Shown here one piece after another: positions 33,422 to 42,721 of a DNA stretch of 64,000 nt. Position 1 is the first letter of the stretch. Every line of letters begins with the position of its first letter. A program made the translations under genes and the position numbers. Below the pieces are notes generated by a model that was not told where the DNA came from, did not search any database, and saw only the letters and a program-made list of their open reading frames with translations. The stretch is from an uncultured bacterium (GTDB lineage Bacteria > Bacillota > Clostridia > Oscillospirales > Ruminococcaceae), in contig CAJMLV010000001.1 in the NCBI GenBank assembly GCA_905214345.1, forward strand, positions 62,001 through 126,000, given 5' to 3'.

Positions 33422-34288
33422 ATGAAAACACGAATCATAACGGCTGTGGTGGGCCTGTGCCTGCTGGCTGTTGTACTGGCCTTCTTCGACACCGTGCTCT
33501 TTGACCTGGTCCTGGCGCTGATTTGCCTGATCGGTATGCACGAAGTATATTCCGCCATGGGCTTCGGCCGCAAGCAGTGGTATCTGTTTGCCGCTGCTGT
33601 GCCCTACACGCTGCTGATCATGCTGTCCACCCGTGCCGCTGTGGCCGCGCTGATTCTGCCGGCCAGCTTTCTGGTGGTGCTGTATTACAACATCTGCCTC
33701 ATTGCCAACCACGGTACCCTGGACTTCGGGCGCCTGGCAGGGTTTGTTTACTTCGGCGGTGTGATTCTGTTCTGCTTCTACTCGCTGATCTACCTCAAAC
33801 GGCAGCTGCCGGTGGATGTCTTCAGCTATGACGCGGTGTACTTCATTCTGCTGATCCTCTGCTTCGCCTGGGGCGGCGACACCTCCGCTTATTTCGCAGG
33901 GCGGGCTTTCGGACGGCACAAACTGGCTCCCGTCGTCAGCCCCCACAAAACGGTGGAAGGCGCCATTGGCGGCGTCATCGGCAGCATGCTGGCCGGTGTT
34001 CTGGTCACCTTCGTGTACGGCCTGCTTTCCGGCCGTCTGCATATGTTCACCGTGAACATCACCCCCCGCCATTACCTGATCATTCTGGGCCTGGGCGCCG
34101 TGGCTTCGGTGCTGGGCATTTTGGGTGATCTGTTCGCCTCGGCGGTCAAGCGTCAGGTGGGCATCAAGGATTACGGCACCATCTTCCCCGGTCACGGGGG
34201 AATTCTGGACCGCTTCGACAGCGTGATGTTCATCGCGCCCTTTGTCTCCATCGCGGTGCGTTATTTCTTTTATCTTTACGCTTTTTGA
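33422..34288 (+). CDS. cdsA: Phosphatidate cytidylyltransferase
   Basis: A 288-residue polytopic membrane enzyme making CDP-diacylglycerol from phosphatidic acid and CTP. The family signature is complete near the C-terminus: KRQVGIKDYGTIFPGHGGIL followed by DRFDS. About seven or eight hydrophobic helices come before. GAAAGGA is about ten bases before the ATG. The 146-bp gap from frr has a possible weak -10 TATACT at 33355-33360 with TTGGCA 20 bases away, so separate transcription is uncertain. It is followed after 19 bases by dxr. Confidence 0.95.
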   Translation: MKTRIITAVVGLCLLAVVLAFFDTVLFDLVLALICLIGMHEVYSAMGFGRKQWYLFAAAVPYTLLIMLSTRAAVAALILPASFLVVLYYNICLIANHGTLDFGRLAGFVYFGGVILFCFYSLIYLKRQLPVDVFSYDAVYFILLILCFAWGGDTSAYFAGRAFGRHKLAPVVSPHKTVEGAIGGVIGSMLAGVLVTFVYGLLSGRLHMFTVNITPRHYLIILGLGAVASVLGILGDLFASAVKRQVGIKDYGTIFPGHGGILDRFDSVMFIAPFVSIAVRYFFYLYAF

Positions 34289-34307
34289 TTGAACAGGAAG
34301 TGAATCT

Positions 34308-35459
34308 ATGAGCAAGACCATCACACTGTTGGGCTCCACCGGCTCTATCGGCGTGCAGAGCCTGGATGTGGCCCGCATGCACGGGTATACCGTCTTTGGT
34401 CTGGCGGCCCATTCCCGCATCGAGATCCTGCAAAAGCAGATCGCCGAGTTCCACCCCCGCTATGTGGCGGTGGTGGATGAAGCTGCATGTGACCGTCTGG
34501 AAGGGGAGCTGGCCGGCATGGCCGATGCCCCCCGCCTGCTGAAAGGTCCCGAAGGACTGCGCACCCTGGCCGCCATGGACGGCCCGGACGTGGTGCTCAA
34601 CGCGGTGGTGGGCATTGCGGGCCTGCCGGCTTCTCTGGCCGCCATTGAAAGCGGCCACGACCTGGCCCTGGCCAACAAGGAAAGCCTTGTCACCGGCGGC
34701 CACCTGGTCACCGATGCGGTGCGCCGTCACGGTGTGCGGCTTTTGCCGGTGGACAGCGAACATTCCGCCATTTTCCAGTGCCTGCAGGACCAGAACTCCG
34801 CCAAGCGGCTGACCAAGATTCTGCTTACGGCCTCCGGCGGTCCCTTCTTCGGCATGAAGAAGGAAGAACTGGCCGGTAAGACCAAAGCCGATGCCCTCAA
34901 ACATCCCAACTGGAACATGGGCGCCAAGATCACCATTGATTCCGCTACCCTGATGAACAAGGGCCTGGAGCTCATCGAGGCTGTCTGGCTTTTCGGCCTG
35001 CCCGAAGACAAGGTCCAGATCGTGGTCCAGCGGGAAAGCATCATCCATTCGGCGGTGCAGTTTGCGGATAACTCGGTCATTGCCCAGATGGGCGTGCCGG
35101 ATATGCGCATCCCCATCCAGTATGCCCTGACCTGGCCGGACCGTCTGCCCAGCCCGGTGCCGGAACTGGACTTCACCGCCCTCAAGTCTTTGAGCTTTGA
35201 CGTGGCGGATGAGGAGACCTTCCGCTGCCTGGCGGCCTGCAAAAAGGCCATCCGCAAGGGTGGTCTGGCTCCCTGTGCGGCCAACGGTGCCAACGAGGAA
35301 GCCGTCCGCCTCTTCCTGGAAGACAAGATCGGCTTCCTGGACATCGGCCGTCTGGTGGAAGGCGTGGTGGACAGCCAGGCTTTCGGCGGTGATTACACGC
35401 TGCAGGATGTGTATGACTGCGACGCCATGGCCCGCGCTTACGTCCGCGCCCACCTGTAA
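34308..35459 (+). CDS. dxr: 1-deoxy-D-xylulose-5-phosphate reductoisomerase
   Basis: A 383-residue NADPH-dependent enzyme, the second step of the MEP isoprenoid pathway. The nucleotide site is LLGSTGSIGVQSLD near residues 6-19, the metal and substrate motifs include LPVDSEHSAIFQCL and TIDSATLMNKGLELIEAVWL, and GVPDMRIPIQYALTWPDR is the flexible-loop region. The length is typical. It lies between cdsA and rseP. A hairpin with a T run follows 16 bases after its stop, so expression of rseP and ispG may be partly uncoupled from it. Confidence 0.96.
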   Translation: MSKTITLLGSTGSIGVQSLDVARMHGYTVFGLAAHSRIEILQKQIAEFHPRYVAVVDEAACDRLEGELAGMADAPRLLKGPEGLRTLAAMDGPDVVLNAVVGIAGLPASLAAIESGHDLALANKESLVTGGHLVTDAVRRHGVRLLPVDSEHSAIFQCLQDQNSAKRLTKILLTASGGPFFGMKKEELAGKTKADALKHPNWNMGAKITIDSATLMNKGLELIEAVWLFGLPEDKVQIVVQRESIIHSAVQFADNSVIAQMGVPDMRIPIQYALTWPDRLPSPVPELDFTALKSLSFDVADEETFRCLAACKKAIRKGGLAPCAANGANEEAVRLFLEDKIGFLDIGRLVEGVVDSQAFGGDYTLQDVYDCDAMARAYVRAHL

Positions 35460-35475
35460 GACATCCCTGCAGTAC

Positions 35476-35505
35476 GGGCAGCCCGCCCGGCTGCCCCGTT
35501 TTTTT
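35476..35505 (+). terminator. Intra-operon terminator between dxr and rseP
   Basis: GGGCAGCC / GGCTGCCC with a five-base loop, then CG and a run of seven T. It ends 11 bases before the rseP start and no promoter is seen after it, so readthrough must be partial. Confidence 0.8.
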
Positions 35506-35516
35506 CGAGGTGTTCA

Positions 35517-36638
35517 ATGACAAACGTCCTTCTCACAACCATTGCGGCAATTGTGGTGTTCGGTCTGGTCGTGCTGGTGCACGAGGCCGGCCACTTTCTG
35601 GCGGCCCGGCGTGTGGGGATGTGGGTCGAGGAATTTTCCATCGGGTTCGGTCCCGCGCTGTGGTCGCGGGTGAAAACCGGTACCCGGTACAGCATCCGTC
35701 TGTTGCCTTTGGGCGGATATAATCTTCTGCCCGGTGAAAACCCGGCGGAAGGGGAGCAGGACCCGGAGGATGATACCGCCCGGCTCTATCGCCCCCACGA
35801 TTCCTATGACCGCCGCCGTCCTCTGTTTCCCGCGGCGGTCAAGGGCAAGTTCTTTGATGAAGCGCCGCCCACCCATCGCTTCTTCGTGATCCTGTGCGGC
35901 GCGCTGATGAACTTTGTGCTGGGGTATTTTCTGCTGGTGGTCCTGCTTTGCGGGCAGGATGCCATTACCAGCTGCATCATTTACGACTTTTTGGGGGATA
36001 ACCCGGCCAGCCAGGCCAGTGGCCTGCAGGCGGGGGACGAGATCCTGGCGGTGAACGACCGCATCTGCTTTGTGGCAGAGGATATCGTATACGAACTGCA
36101 GCGCACCCCGGACTATACCGCTTCCATGACGGTGCTGCGCAACGGCGAAATCGTGGAACTGCCGGCGGTGCATTTTGCTTCCGCCACGGCGGAGGACGGC
36201 ACCACTTCCATGGTGCTGGATTTCCAGGTTTATGGCATTGCCAAAACACCCCGCAATGTGGCCAGCTGGGCGGGACGGTATTTCCTGTATTATGCCCGGG
36301 CTATCCTGCGCGGTTTTGCCGATATGTTTACCGGCCGGGTCAGCATCAACCAGCTGTCCGGTCCGGTGGGCGTAGTTAGCGCTGTGAGCCAGGCCGTGAG
36401 CTACGGCTGGAAGGACGTGGTCAGCCTGGCAGCCCTGATCTCGGTGAACCTGGGCATCTTCAATCTGCTGCCCATCCCCGGCCTGGACGGTTTCAAGCTG
36501 CTGTTTCTGGCAGTGGAATCGGTGTCCGGCAAAACGGTTCCCGCCCGGGTACAGGCAGCCCTCAACGCAGCGGGTATTGTGGCGCTGCTGGCCCTGATGG
36601 TGCTGGTCACCTTCCAGGATATCACGAAATTTATATAA
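35517..36638 (+). CDS. rseP: Site-2 membrane metalloprotease (RseP/RasP)
   Basis: A 373-residue intramembrane protease. The zinc site HEAGH is at 22-26 in the first helix and the third ligand is in the LLPIPGLDG motif near residues 318-326. A PDZ domain lies between (about 150-230: GDNPASQASGLQAGDEILAV). It degrades membrane-bound anti-sigma factors or signal peptides after a first cut. It could in principle act on the anti-sigma factor at 15147, but that is inference. GAGGTG gives the start; the ATG lies 11 bases past the hairpin T run. Confidence 0.94.
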   Translation: MTNVLLTTIAAIVVFGLVVLVHEAGHFLAARRVGMWVEEFSIGFGPALWSRVKTGTRYSIRLLPLGGYNLLPGENPAEGEQDPEDDTARLYRPHDSYDRRRPLFPAAVKGKFFDEAPPTHRFFVILCGALMNFVLGYFLLVVLLCGQDAITSCIIYDFLGDNPASQASGLQAGDEILAVNDRICFVAEDIVYELQRTPDYTASMTVLRNGEIVELPAVHFASATAEDGTTSMVLDFQVYGIAKTPRNVASWAGRYFLYYARAILRGFADMFTGRVSINQLSGPVGVVSAVSQAVSYGWKDVVSLAALISVNLGIFNLLPIPGLDGFKLLFLAVESVSGKTVPARVQAALNAAGIVALLALMVLVTFQDITKFI

Positions 36639-36651
36639 GGAGTGTCTTTGT

Positions 36652-37701
36652 ATGCGCCAGCTCAAACGAACGGTCAAGATCGGCAATATCACCATTGGCG
36701 GCAACAACCCTATCGCGGTGCAGACCATGCTCAACGTGCCGGTGGAGGACATCGCCGGCAACGTGGCCCAGGCTCGCCGTGTGGCTGCTGCAGGGTGCCA
36801 GATCGTGCGTGTCACCGTGCCCACCCCCAAGGATGCGGCGGTGGTTTCCGCCATCAAGGAAGCGGTGGATATCCCCGTGGTGGCCGACATTCATTTTGAC
36901 TATAAGGCTGCGCTGGCAGCTTTGGATGCTGGTGCCGACAAGATCCGCATCAACCCCGGCAACATCGGGGATGATGACCGCGTCAAGGCGGTGGCCGATG
37001 CCTGCAACGCCAAAAATGTGCCCATCCGTATCGGCGTCAACGGCGGCAGTCTGGAAAAGCACATCCTGGCCCAGTACGGCGCACCGGTGCCCGAAGCCAT
37101 GGTGGAAAGTGCCATGTACCATGTGCGCCTGCTGGAAAAGCACGACTTCAATAATATTGTCATCTCCATCAAATCCTCCAACGTTCCCCGCATGATGGCC
37201 GCCTACCGTATGCTCAGCGCCAAGACTGACTATCCTCTGCATGTGGGCGTTACCGAAGCGGGCGGCAACCGCATGGGGCTGATCAAGTCCGGCATGGGCA
37301 TCGGCGGCCTGCTGCTGGAAGGTATCGGCGACACCCTGCGCGTTTCCCTCACCGATGAACCGGAAAACGAGGTCCTGGCGGGGTATGATATCCTGCGTGC
37401 GGTGGGCTATGCCGTGGCGGGCCCCGAGATCATCAGCTGCCCCACCTGCGGCCGTACCCAGTATCCCATGATGGACATTGCCCGCCAGGTGGAGGAACGC
37501 CTGCGGGCCGACGGCTTCAAGAAGCCCATCAAAATCGCCATCATGGGCTGCATCGTCAACGGTCCCGGCGAAGCCTCCGACGCCGACATCGGCATTGCCG
37601 GCGGCAAGGATTGCGCCCTGCTCTTCATCCGGGGCGAAAAGGTCCGCATGCTCAAGGACAACATCGTGGACCAGTTCATCGAGGAAATCTATAAACTGTA
37701 A
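36652..37701 (+). CDS. ispG: 4-hydroxy-3-methylbut-2-enyl-diphosphate synthase
   Basis: A 349-residue iron-sulfur enzyme of the MEP pathway, converting MEcPP to HMBPP. The TIM barrel opens with the TRKTVKIGN-type RTVKIGNITIGGNNPIAVQT, contains VADIHFDYKAALAAL and RINPGNIG, and the C-terminal cluster domain has ligands in SCPTCGRTQYP and GCIVNGPGEASDAD. It is the compact bacterial form. AAGGAG is ten bases before the ATG, 13 bases after rseP. With dxr it puts two of the pathway's steps in the same cluster. Confidence 0.96.
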   Translation: MRQLKRTVKIGNITIGGNNPIAVQTMLNVPVEDIAGNVAQARRVAAAGCQIVRVTVPTPKDAAVVSAIKEAVDIPVVADIHFDYKAALAALDAGADKIRINPGNIGDDDRVKAVADACNAKNVPIRIGVNGGSLEKHILAQYGAPVPEAMVESAMYHVRLLEKHDFNNIVISIKSSNVPRMMAAYRMLSAKTDYPLHVGVTEAGGNRMGLIKSGMGIGGLLLEGIGDTLRVSLTDEPENEVLAGYDILRAVGYAVAGPEIISCPTCGRTQYPMMDIARQVEERLRADGFKKPIKIAIMGCIVNGPGEASDADIGIAGGKDCALLFIRGEKVRMLKDNIVDQFIEEIYKL

Positions 37702-37727
37702 AACCCCATACGCGGAAGGAGTGCCTT

Positions 37728-37970
37728 ATGGAACTGCTGCAGCTGCTGCTGGACGTTCTGGTCCTCGGCTGCCCGCGTTTTGCCGCAGTGCTGCTGGTGT
37801 TGGCCGCAGCACTGTTTGGCTTTTGTGCCTATGTTTTCTTTGATACGGCACAATGGGCGGGCGGTATCGTCTTTCTGGTGCTGGCCGTGGCTGCTGCGGC
37901 GCTGTTCTTCTGGAGGCTTCGCAGCGGAGAATTCCGCTGCAATTCCGGAAGCAGACGCTCCAAGCACTGA
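37728..37970 (+). CDS. Small membrane protein, unknown
   Basis: An 80-residue protein with two hydrophobic helices (VLVLGCPRFAAVLLVLAAAL and WAGGIVFLVLAVAAAALFFW) and a short basic C-terminal tail rich in Arg, Ser and Lys. I do not recognise a family. GGAG lies nine bases upstream, and the spacing (26 bases from ispG, 55 to polC) places it in the same transcript. Its codon use is like its neighbours, so it is probably a real gene rather than a chance frame. No function can be proposed from sequence. Confidence 0.65.
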   Translation: MELLQLLLDVLVLGCPRFAAVLLVLAAALFGFCAYVFFDTAQWAGGIVFLVLAVAAAALFFWRLRSGEFRCNSGSRRSKH

Positions 37971-38025
37971 TTCTGCCGCCTGATTTTACCTTTCCAACGG
38001 ACCCGAAAAATAAAGAGGAGAAGCC

Positions 38026-41000
38026 TTGAAACCTTTTGTCACTCAGGTCTGGCCGCAGTTTACGGCCGACGCTCAGTTCAGCGCCTGTTTCAGCGGCGTT
38101 GTTGTGGAAAAAGTGGAACTGTTCCGCACTTCCCGCAGGGTCATCATCAGCCTGCGCAGTGGGGACCCTCTGGACCCGACGCTTTGCGCGCGCCTTCTGG
38201 CGTCGCTGGCGCCGGTGTTTGCAGGCTATGAACTTTCTCTGCGCAACTATTTCAATTATAACGCCATAACCCCCGAGGCCGTGGCCCTTCTCATCGAAGA
38301 GCTGAAGCAGCAGGGGATGCCGGTGAACGGGTTTCTGGACAAGGACCGCCCGGTGGCCTTTGAACCCGATGGTCTGACCGTGCGGGTCAACGCCGGGCGC
38401 ACCATTCTGGAAAGCGTGGATTTCCCCCGGCATCTGGCCGAACTGATCCAAGAACGCACCGGCTCTCTGCCGGTGGTCCGCATGCAGGATGTGGCCGCCC
38501 CGCTGGACGCCGACGCCCTGGAACGCCGTGTGGCTGAAAAGACCCCCGCCGTGCAGTTCAAGGCCAAAGAAGAGGTTGCGCCTTTCACCATCGAGGGTCT
38601 GGCGCTCAGTCCCAAGGCCCCCAAACTGTTCCACGGCAAGTCCTTCAAGCCCACCGACCTGCGCCCTCTCAACGATCTGGGCGACGGCGGCAAGGTCACC
38701 GTCTGGGGCGATGTGTTTGCCACCGAGGTCAAGGGCAGCCGCCGCAAGATCTATTTCACCTCCGTCACCGACTACAACGGTTCCATCAACCTCAAGGTGC
38801 TGGGGGACGATGGGGAAGATATGTCCAAATGGGAGGGCCTCAAACCCGGTACCACCCTCATCGTGCGCGGCAACTACACCTACGACAAGTACGAGCGTGA
38901 CTACGTTCTGCTGCCCTACGATGTGCTGCAGGTGGAGCGGGAACCCCGCCAGGATACCGCACCCGAAGGCCACAAGCGCGTGGAACTTCACCTGCACACC
39001 AAGTCCAGCTCCATGGACGGCTTCTGTGACCCCGGCAAGATCGTCCGGCTGGCCCACCGCATGGGGCACCGGGCCATTGCCATCACCGACCACGGCGTCT
39101 GCCAGGGGTACCCCGAAGCCATGCTGGCGGCAGACGACATCCACGGTTCCGACCCCAACTTCAAGCTGATCTACGGGTGCGAAGCCTACTTCGTGGACGA
39201 CATGATCCCCACTGTCTACGGCAAGGTGCAGATGCCCCTTACCGGCACTTTTGTGGTATTTGATACCGAGACCACCGGCCTTGATACCAACAACGACATC
39301 ATGACCGAGATCGGTGCCGTCTATGTGGAGAACGGCAAGATCAACGAGGAAAAGAAGTTCGGCACCTTTGTGAACCCGGGCCGGCCGATTCCCGCCCGGG
39401 TGGTGGAACTCACCGGCATCAACGATGCCATGGTGGCGGACGCGCCTACCCCGGACGAAGCCATCCGCAGCTTCAAGGAATTCTGCGGGGACAATATCGT
39501 CATCGCCCACAACGCCAGCAGCTTTGATATGCTCATCCTGCACAAGGCGGCGGAACGGGCGGGCATTACCTTCAATAACCCGTATATCGATACCGTCCCC
39601 ATGGCCCAGGCGCTGTTCCCGGGCCTGCGGAACTATAAGCTGGATACCATCAACAAACACCTGGAGATCCCGCCCTTCAACCACCACCGGGCGGTGGACG
39701 ATGCCATGGCCCTGGCCCGCATCTTTGAAAAAATGCTGGAGGACCTCAACGAGAAAGAGATCTACAACGTCGAGGAGATCAATACCGGTCTGGGTGGCAA
39801 CAAAGAGGTGCTGAAAAAGAAATACTATCACCTGATCATCTGGGTGCAGAACCAGACAGGCCTGAAAAACCTGTACCGCATCGTCAGTGCGGCCCACACC
39901 AAGTATTTCTTCAAAAAGCCTCGCGTGCCCCGCAGTCTGCTCAACCAGTACCGGGAAGGCCTGATCCTTTCCTCCGCCTGCGAGGCCGGGGAACTTTACC
40001 GTGCCATTGTGGCCGGGCGCAGCCACGAAGACTTGCTGCGCATTGCGGACTACTATGACGTGCTGGAGATCCAGCCTCTGGGCAACAACGAATTCATGGT
40101 GCGCAACGGCCAGGTGGATTCCATGGAAGTGGTCAAGAACTTCAACCGCACCGTCATCGCCCTGGCCGACGAACTGAACAAGCCTGTGGTGGCCACGGGC
40201 GACGTGCACTTCCAGGAACCGGAGGATGCCGCCTACCGTGCCATTCTTCAGGCGGGCAACGGCTTCAAGGATGCCGATAACCAGGCCCCGCTGTTCTACC
40301 GCACCACCCAGGATATGCTGGAGGAGTTCAGCTACCTGGGCCAGGACAAAGCCTACGAGGTTGTGGTCACCAACCCCAACAAGATCGCCGCCACCATCGA
40401 CGGCAAACTGCGGGCCATCCCCAAGGGCACCTATCCGCCTTCCATCCAGGGCGCCGAGGAACAGCTGCGCAGCGGCACCTGGGAACACGCCCGCAAGGGC
40501 TACGGCGACCCCATCCCCGACATCCTGCAAAAGCGCTTAAAAAAGGAACTGGATTCCATCTGCGGCCACGGTTACGCCGTTCTGTACGTCATTGCCGTCA
40601 AGCTGGTGGCCTACTCCAATGCGGGCGGCTACCAGGTGGGCAGCCGTGGTTCTGTCGGTTCCTCCGCCGTGGCTCACTTTGCCGGTATCTCCGAAGTCAA
40701 CAGTATGCCGCCCCATTACCTGTGCCCCGAATGTCAGCACAGCGAGTGGATCGACGACGGCCATACCATGGACGGCTTCGACCTGCCGGACAAAAAGTGC
40801 CCGGTCTGCGGCACCGCCATGATCATGGAAGGCCACGACATCCCCTTCGAAACCTTCCTGGGCTTCTACGGCGACAAGGAACCCGATATCGACCTGAACT
40901 TCTCCGGCATGTACCAGTCCAGCGTTCACCGCTATACCGAGGAACTCTTCGGCAAGGAGAACGTGTTCAAGGCGGGTACCGTGTCCGGTCTGCAGGACAA

Positions 41001-42333
41001 GACCGCTTTCGGTTATGTGAAAAAGTATCTGGAAGAGCGGGGCCGTACCGTCAACCGTGCGGAGGAAAACCGTCTGTGCATCGGCTGTACCGGCGTCAAG
41101 CGCACCACCGGTCAGCACCCCGGCGGCATGGTCGTTGTGCCCGATACCTTCGATATTTACGATTTCTGCGCCATCCAGCACCCGGCGGACGATGTGAAGG
41201 GCGGCCTTCTGACCACCCACTTCGAATTCAAATACCTTCACGACACCCTGCTCAAGCTGGACGAGCTGGGCCACGATGTTCCCACCTTCTATAAATACTT
41301 TGAGGAATATTCCGGCATCCCCATCGACTCGGTACCCATGAACGACCCCAAGGTGTACAGCCTGCTTACTTCTACCGAGGCTTTGGGCGTCACACCGGAA
41401 CAGATCGGCAGCCAGACCGGTACCTTCGGCATCCCCGAAATGGGTACCACCTTCGTGCGCCAGATGCTGCTGGATGCCCAGCCCAAGAACTTTTCGGAAC
41501 TCATCCAGATTTCGGGGCTGTCCCACGGCACCGACGTGTGGACCAACAACGCCGACGAACTCATCCGCTCCAACACCTGCACCATCGCCGAAGTCATCGG
41601 CTGCCGTGACAGCATCATGCTCTATCTGCTGCGCAAAGGTCTGGAACCCAAGATGTCCTTCGACATTATGGAGGCTGTGCGTAAAGGCAAGGTGGCAAAG
41701 GGCGGTTTCAAGCCCGGCTGGGAAGAAGCCATGCGGGAACATGATGTGCCCGACTGGTATATCGAATCCTGCCGCAAGATCAAGTATATGTTCCCCAAGG
41801 CCCACGCCGTGGCCTACCTGATGGCGGCTATCCGTCTGATGTGGTTCAAGGTCTACCATCCCGCCATCTTCTACGCGGTTTATTTCACCGTCCGCGGCGC
41901 CGACATCGACTACGAAGCCGCTGTGGGAGGCGTGCGGGTGGCCAAGGAACACCTGCGTGATAACGAGCGCATCCCCAAGGACGAACGTACCGCCAAGGAT
42001 GATGATGCCCTGGTCAGCCTGCAGCTGGTCAACGAGATGCTGCAGCGCGGCTGCCAGTTCCTGCCCATCGAACTGGGCAAGAGCTATGCCAGCAAATATA
42101 TTGTGGAGGACGGCAAGGTCCGCCTGCCCTTTACGGCTCTGCGTGGCCTGGGCGAAAACGCCGCCATCGCTCTGGAACAGGCCACCATCCATGGCCAGGA
42201 GTATATCTCCATCGAAGAACTGCAGCAGGCTTCCGGCGTGGCACAGTCCATTCTGGATAAGCTGCGTGACGTGGGCGCCTTGGGCAAACTGCCCGAGACC
42301 AGCCAGGTGGACTTCTTCAGCATGATGGGGTAA
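38026..42333 (+). CDS. polC: DNA polymerase III alpha subunit, PolC type
   Basis: A 1435-residue replicative polymerase of low-GC Gram-positive type. Domains in order: N-terminal region to about 210; OB fold about 222-300; PHP domain from about 317 (KRVELHLHTKSSSMDGF), interrupted by a DEDDh proofreading exonuclease at about 406-575 (FDTETTGLD, HNASSFDM, HHRAVDDA); then the polymerase palm, thumb and fingers with GSRGSVGSSAVAHF and the catalytic aspartates in EPDIDLNFSG. The start is TTG, with GAGGAG five to ten bases upstream. It ends at a terminator. It follows the isoprenoid and lipid genes, as often found in Firmicutes. Confidence 0.97.
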   Translation: MKPFVTQVWPQFTADAQFSACFSGVVVEKVELFRTSRRVIISLRSGDPLDPTLCARLLASLAPVFAGYELSLRNYFNYNAITPEAVALLIEELKQQGMPVNGFLDKDRPVAFEPDGLTVRVNAGRTILESVDFPRHLAELIQERTGSLPVVRMQDVAAPLDADALERRVAEKTPAVQFKAKEEVAPFTIEGLALSPKAPKLFHGKSFKPTDLRPLNDLGDGGKVTVWGDVFATEVKGSRRKIYFTSVTDYNGSINLKVLGDDGEDMSKWEGLKPGTTLIVRGNYTYDKYERDYVLLPYDVLQVEREPRQDTAPEGHKRVELHLHTKSSSMDGFCDPGKIVRLAHRMGHRAIAITDHGVCQGYPEAMLAADDIHGSDPNFKLIYGCEAYFVDDMIPTVYGKVQMPLTGTFVVFDTETTGLDTNNDIMTEIGAVYVENGKINEEKKFGTFVNPGRPIPARVVELTGINDAMVADAPTPDEAIRSFKEFCGDNIVIAHNASSFDMLILHKAAERAGITFNNPYIDTVPMAQALFPGLRNYKLDTINKHLEIPPFNHHRAVDDAMALARIFEKMLEDLNEKEIYNVEEINTGLGGNKEVLKKKYYHLIIWVQNQTGLKNLYRIVSAAHTKYFFKKPRVPRSLLNQYREGLILSSACEAGELYRAIVAGRSHEDLLRIADYYDVLEIQPLGNNEFMVRNGQVDSMEVVKNFNRTVIALADELNKPVVATGDVHFQEPEDAAYRAILQAGNGFKDADNQAPLFYRTTQDMLEEFSYLGQDKAYEVVVTNPNKIAATIDGKLRAIPKGTYPPSIQGAEEQLRSGTWEHARKGYGDPIPDILQKRLKKELDSICGHGYAVLYVIAVKLVAYSNAGGYQVGSRGSVGSSAVAHFAGISEVNSMPPHYLCPECQHSEWIDDGHTMDGFDLPDKKCPVCGTAMIMEGHDIPFETFLGFYGDKEPDIDLNFSGMYQSSVHRYTEELFGKENVFKAGTVSGLQDKTAFGYVKKYLEERGRTVNRAEENRLCIGCTGVKRTTGQHPGGMVVVPDTFDIYDFCAIQHPADDVKGGLLTTHFEFKYLHDTLLKLDELGHDVPTFYKYFEEYSGIPIDSVPMNDPKVYSLLTSTEALGVTPEQIGSQTGTFGIPEMGTTFVRQMLLDAQPKNFSELIQISGLSHGTDVWTNNADELIRSNTCTIAEVIGCRDSIMLYLLRKGLEPKMSFDIMEAVRKGKVAKGGFKPGWEEAMREHDVPDWYIESCRKIKYMFPKAHAVAYLMAAIRLMWFKVYHPAIFYAVYFTVRGADIDYEAAVGGVRVAKEHLRDNERIPKDERTAKDDDALVSLQLVNEMLQRGCQFLPIELGKSYASKYIVEDGKVRLPFTALRGLGENAAIALEQATIHGQEYISIEELQQASGVAQSILDKLRDVGALGKLPETSQVDFFSMMG

Positions 42334-42360
42334 ATCGCCGTAAAACCCAAAACCTTTTTA

Positions 42361-42398
42361 AGAGCCTGTCTGCCGTTTTGGCGGGCAGGTTCTTTTTG
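42361..42398 (+). terminator. Terminator of polC
   Basis: AGAGCCTGTCTGCC / GGCGGGCAGGTTCT with several G-T pairs and a TTTTT tail. Confidence 0.85.
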
Positions 42399-42419
42399 AT
42401 GTTGAAATGGAAAGCGTGC

Positions 42420-42447
42420 TTGACATTTTGGGAAAATAGGGTATACT
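42420..42447 (+). promoter_or_regulatory. Promoter of the XRE regulator operon
   Basis: TTGACA, 16 bases, TATACT. A half-site TGGAAAGC lies just upstream of the -35 at 42408-42415. Confidence 0.87.
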
Positions 42448-42460
42448 GAAAACACAGAAA

Positions 42461-42478
42461 TGGAAAGTAAACTTTCCA
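42461..42478. promoter_or_regulatory. Perfect palindromic operator
   Basis: TGGAAAGTAAACTTTCCA is an 18-base dyad with two eight-base arms around AA. It lies just after the expected transcription start and five bases before the ribosome site, the right place for autorepression by the adjacent XRE protein. Confidence 0.8.
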
Positions 42479-42495
42479 AAAAGGAGGTGCCAGCC

Positions 42496-42705
42496 CTGAA
42501 AAACAGACTGGAAGAGCTGCGCAAACAGCGGGGCATCCGTCAGGAAGAACTGGCCGAAGCCCTGGAGGTATCCCGCCAGACCATCGGTTCGCTGGAAAAC
42601 GGGCGCTATAACCCGTCCATTTTGCTGGCGTTCAAAATTTCCCGATATTTCGGCCTGCCCATTGAAGAAATTTTCCTGTATGAAGAAGAAACCGAACAGA
42701 ACTGA
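42496..42705 (+). CDS. Small XRE-family transcriptional regulator (probable CTG start)
   Basis: A 69-residue helix-turn-helix protein: KNRLEELRKQRGIRQEELAE, ALEVSRQTIGSLENGRYNPS, then FGLPIEEIFLYEEE. This is the whole length of the YozG-like regulator family. The only frame-compatible start with good spacing is CTG at 42496, eight bases after AGGAGG. The ATG at 42460 would leave a six-base leader, run through the operator and add a tail not seen in relatives. It is followed by a membrane protein gene after 16 bases. It probably represses its own operon through the palindrome at 42461-42478. Confidence 0.85.
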   Translation: MKNRLEELRKQRGIRQEELAEALEVSRQTIGSLENGRYNPSILLAFKISRYFGLPIEEIFLYEEETEQN

Positions 42706-42721
42706 AAAGGAGGCGTAATCC

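Noticed and set aside
37726..40530. A 934-codon frame antisense to polC
   Set aside because: Same cause: GC-rich codon bias in polC suppresses stops on the opposite strand.
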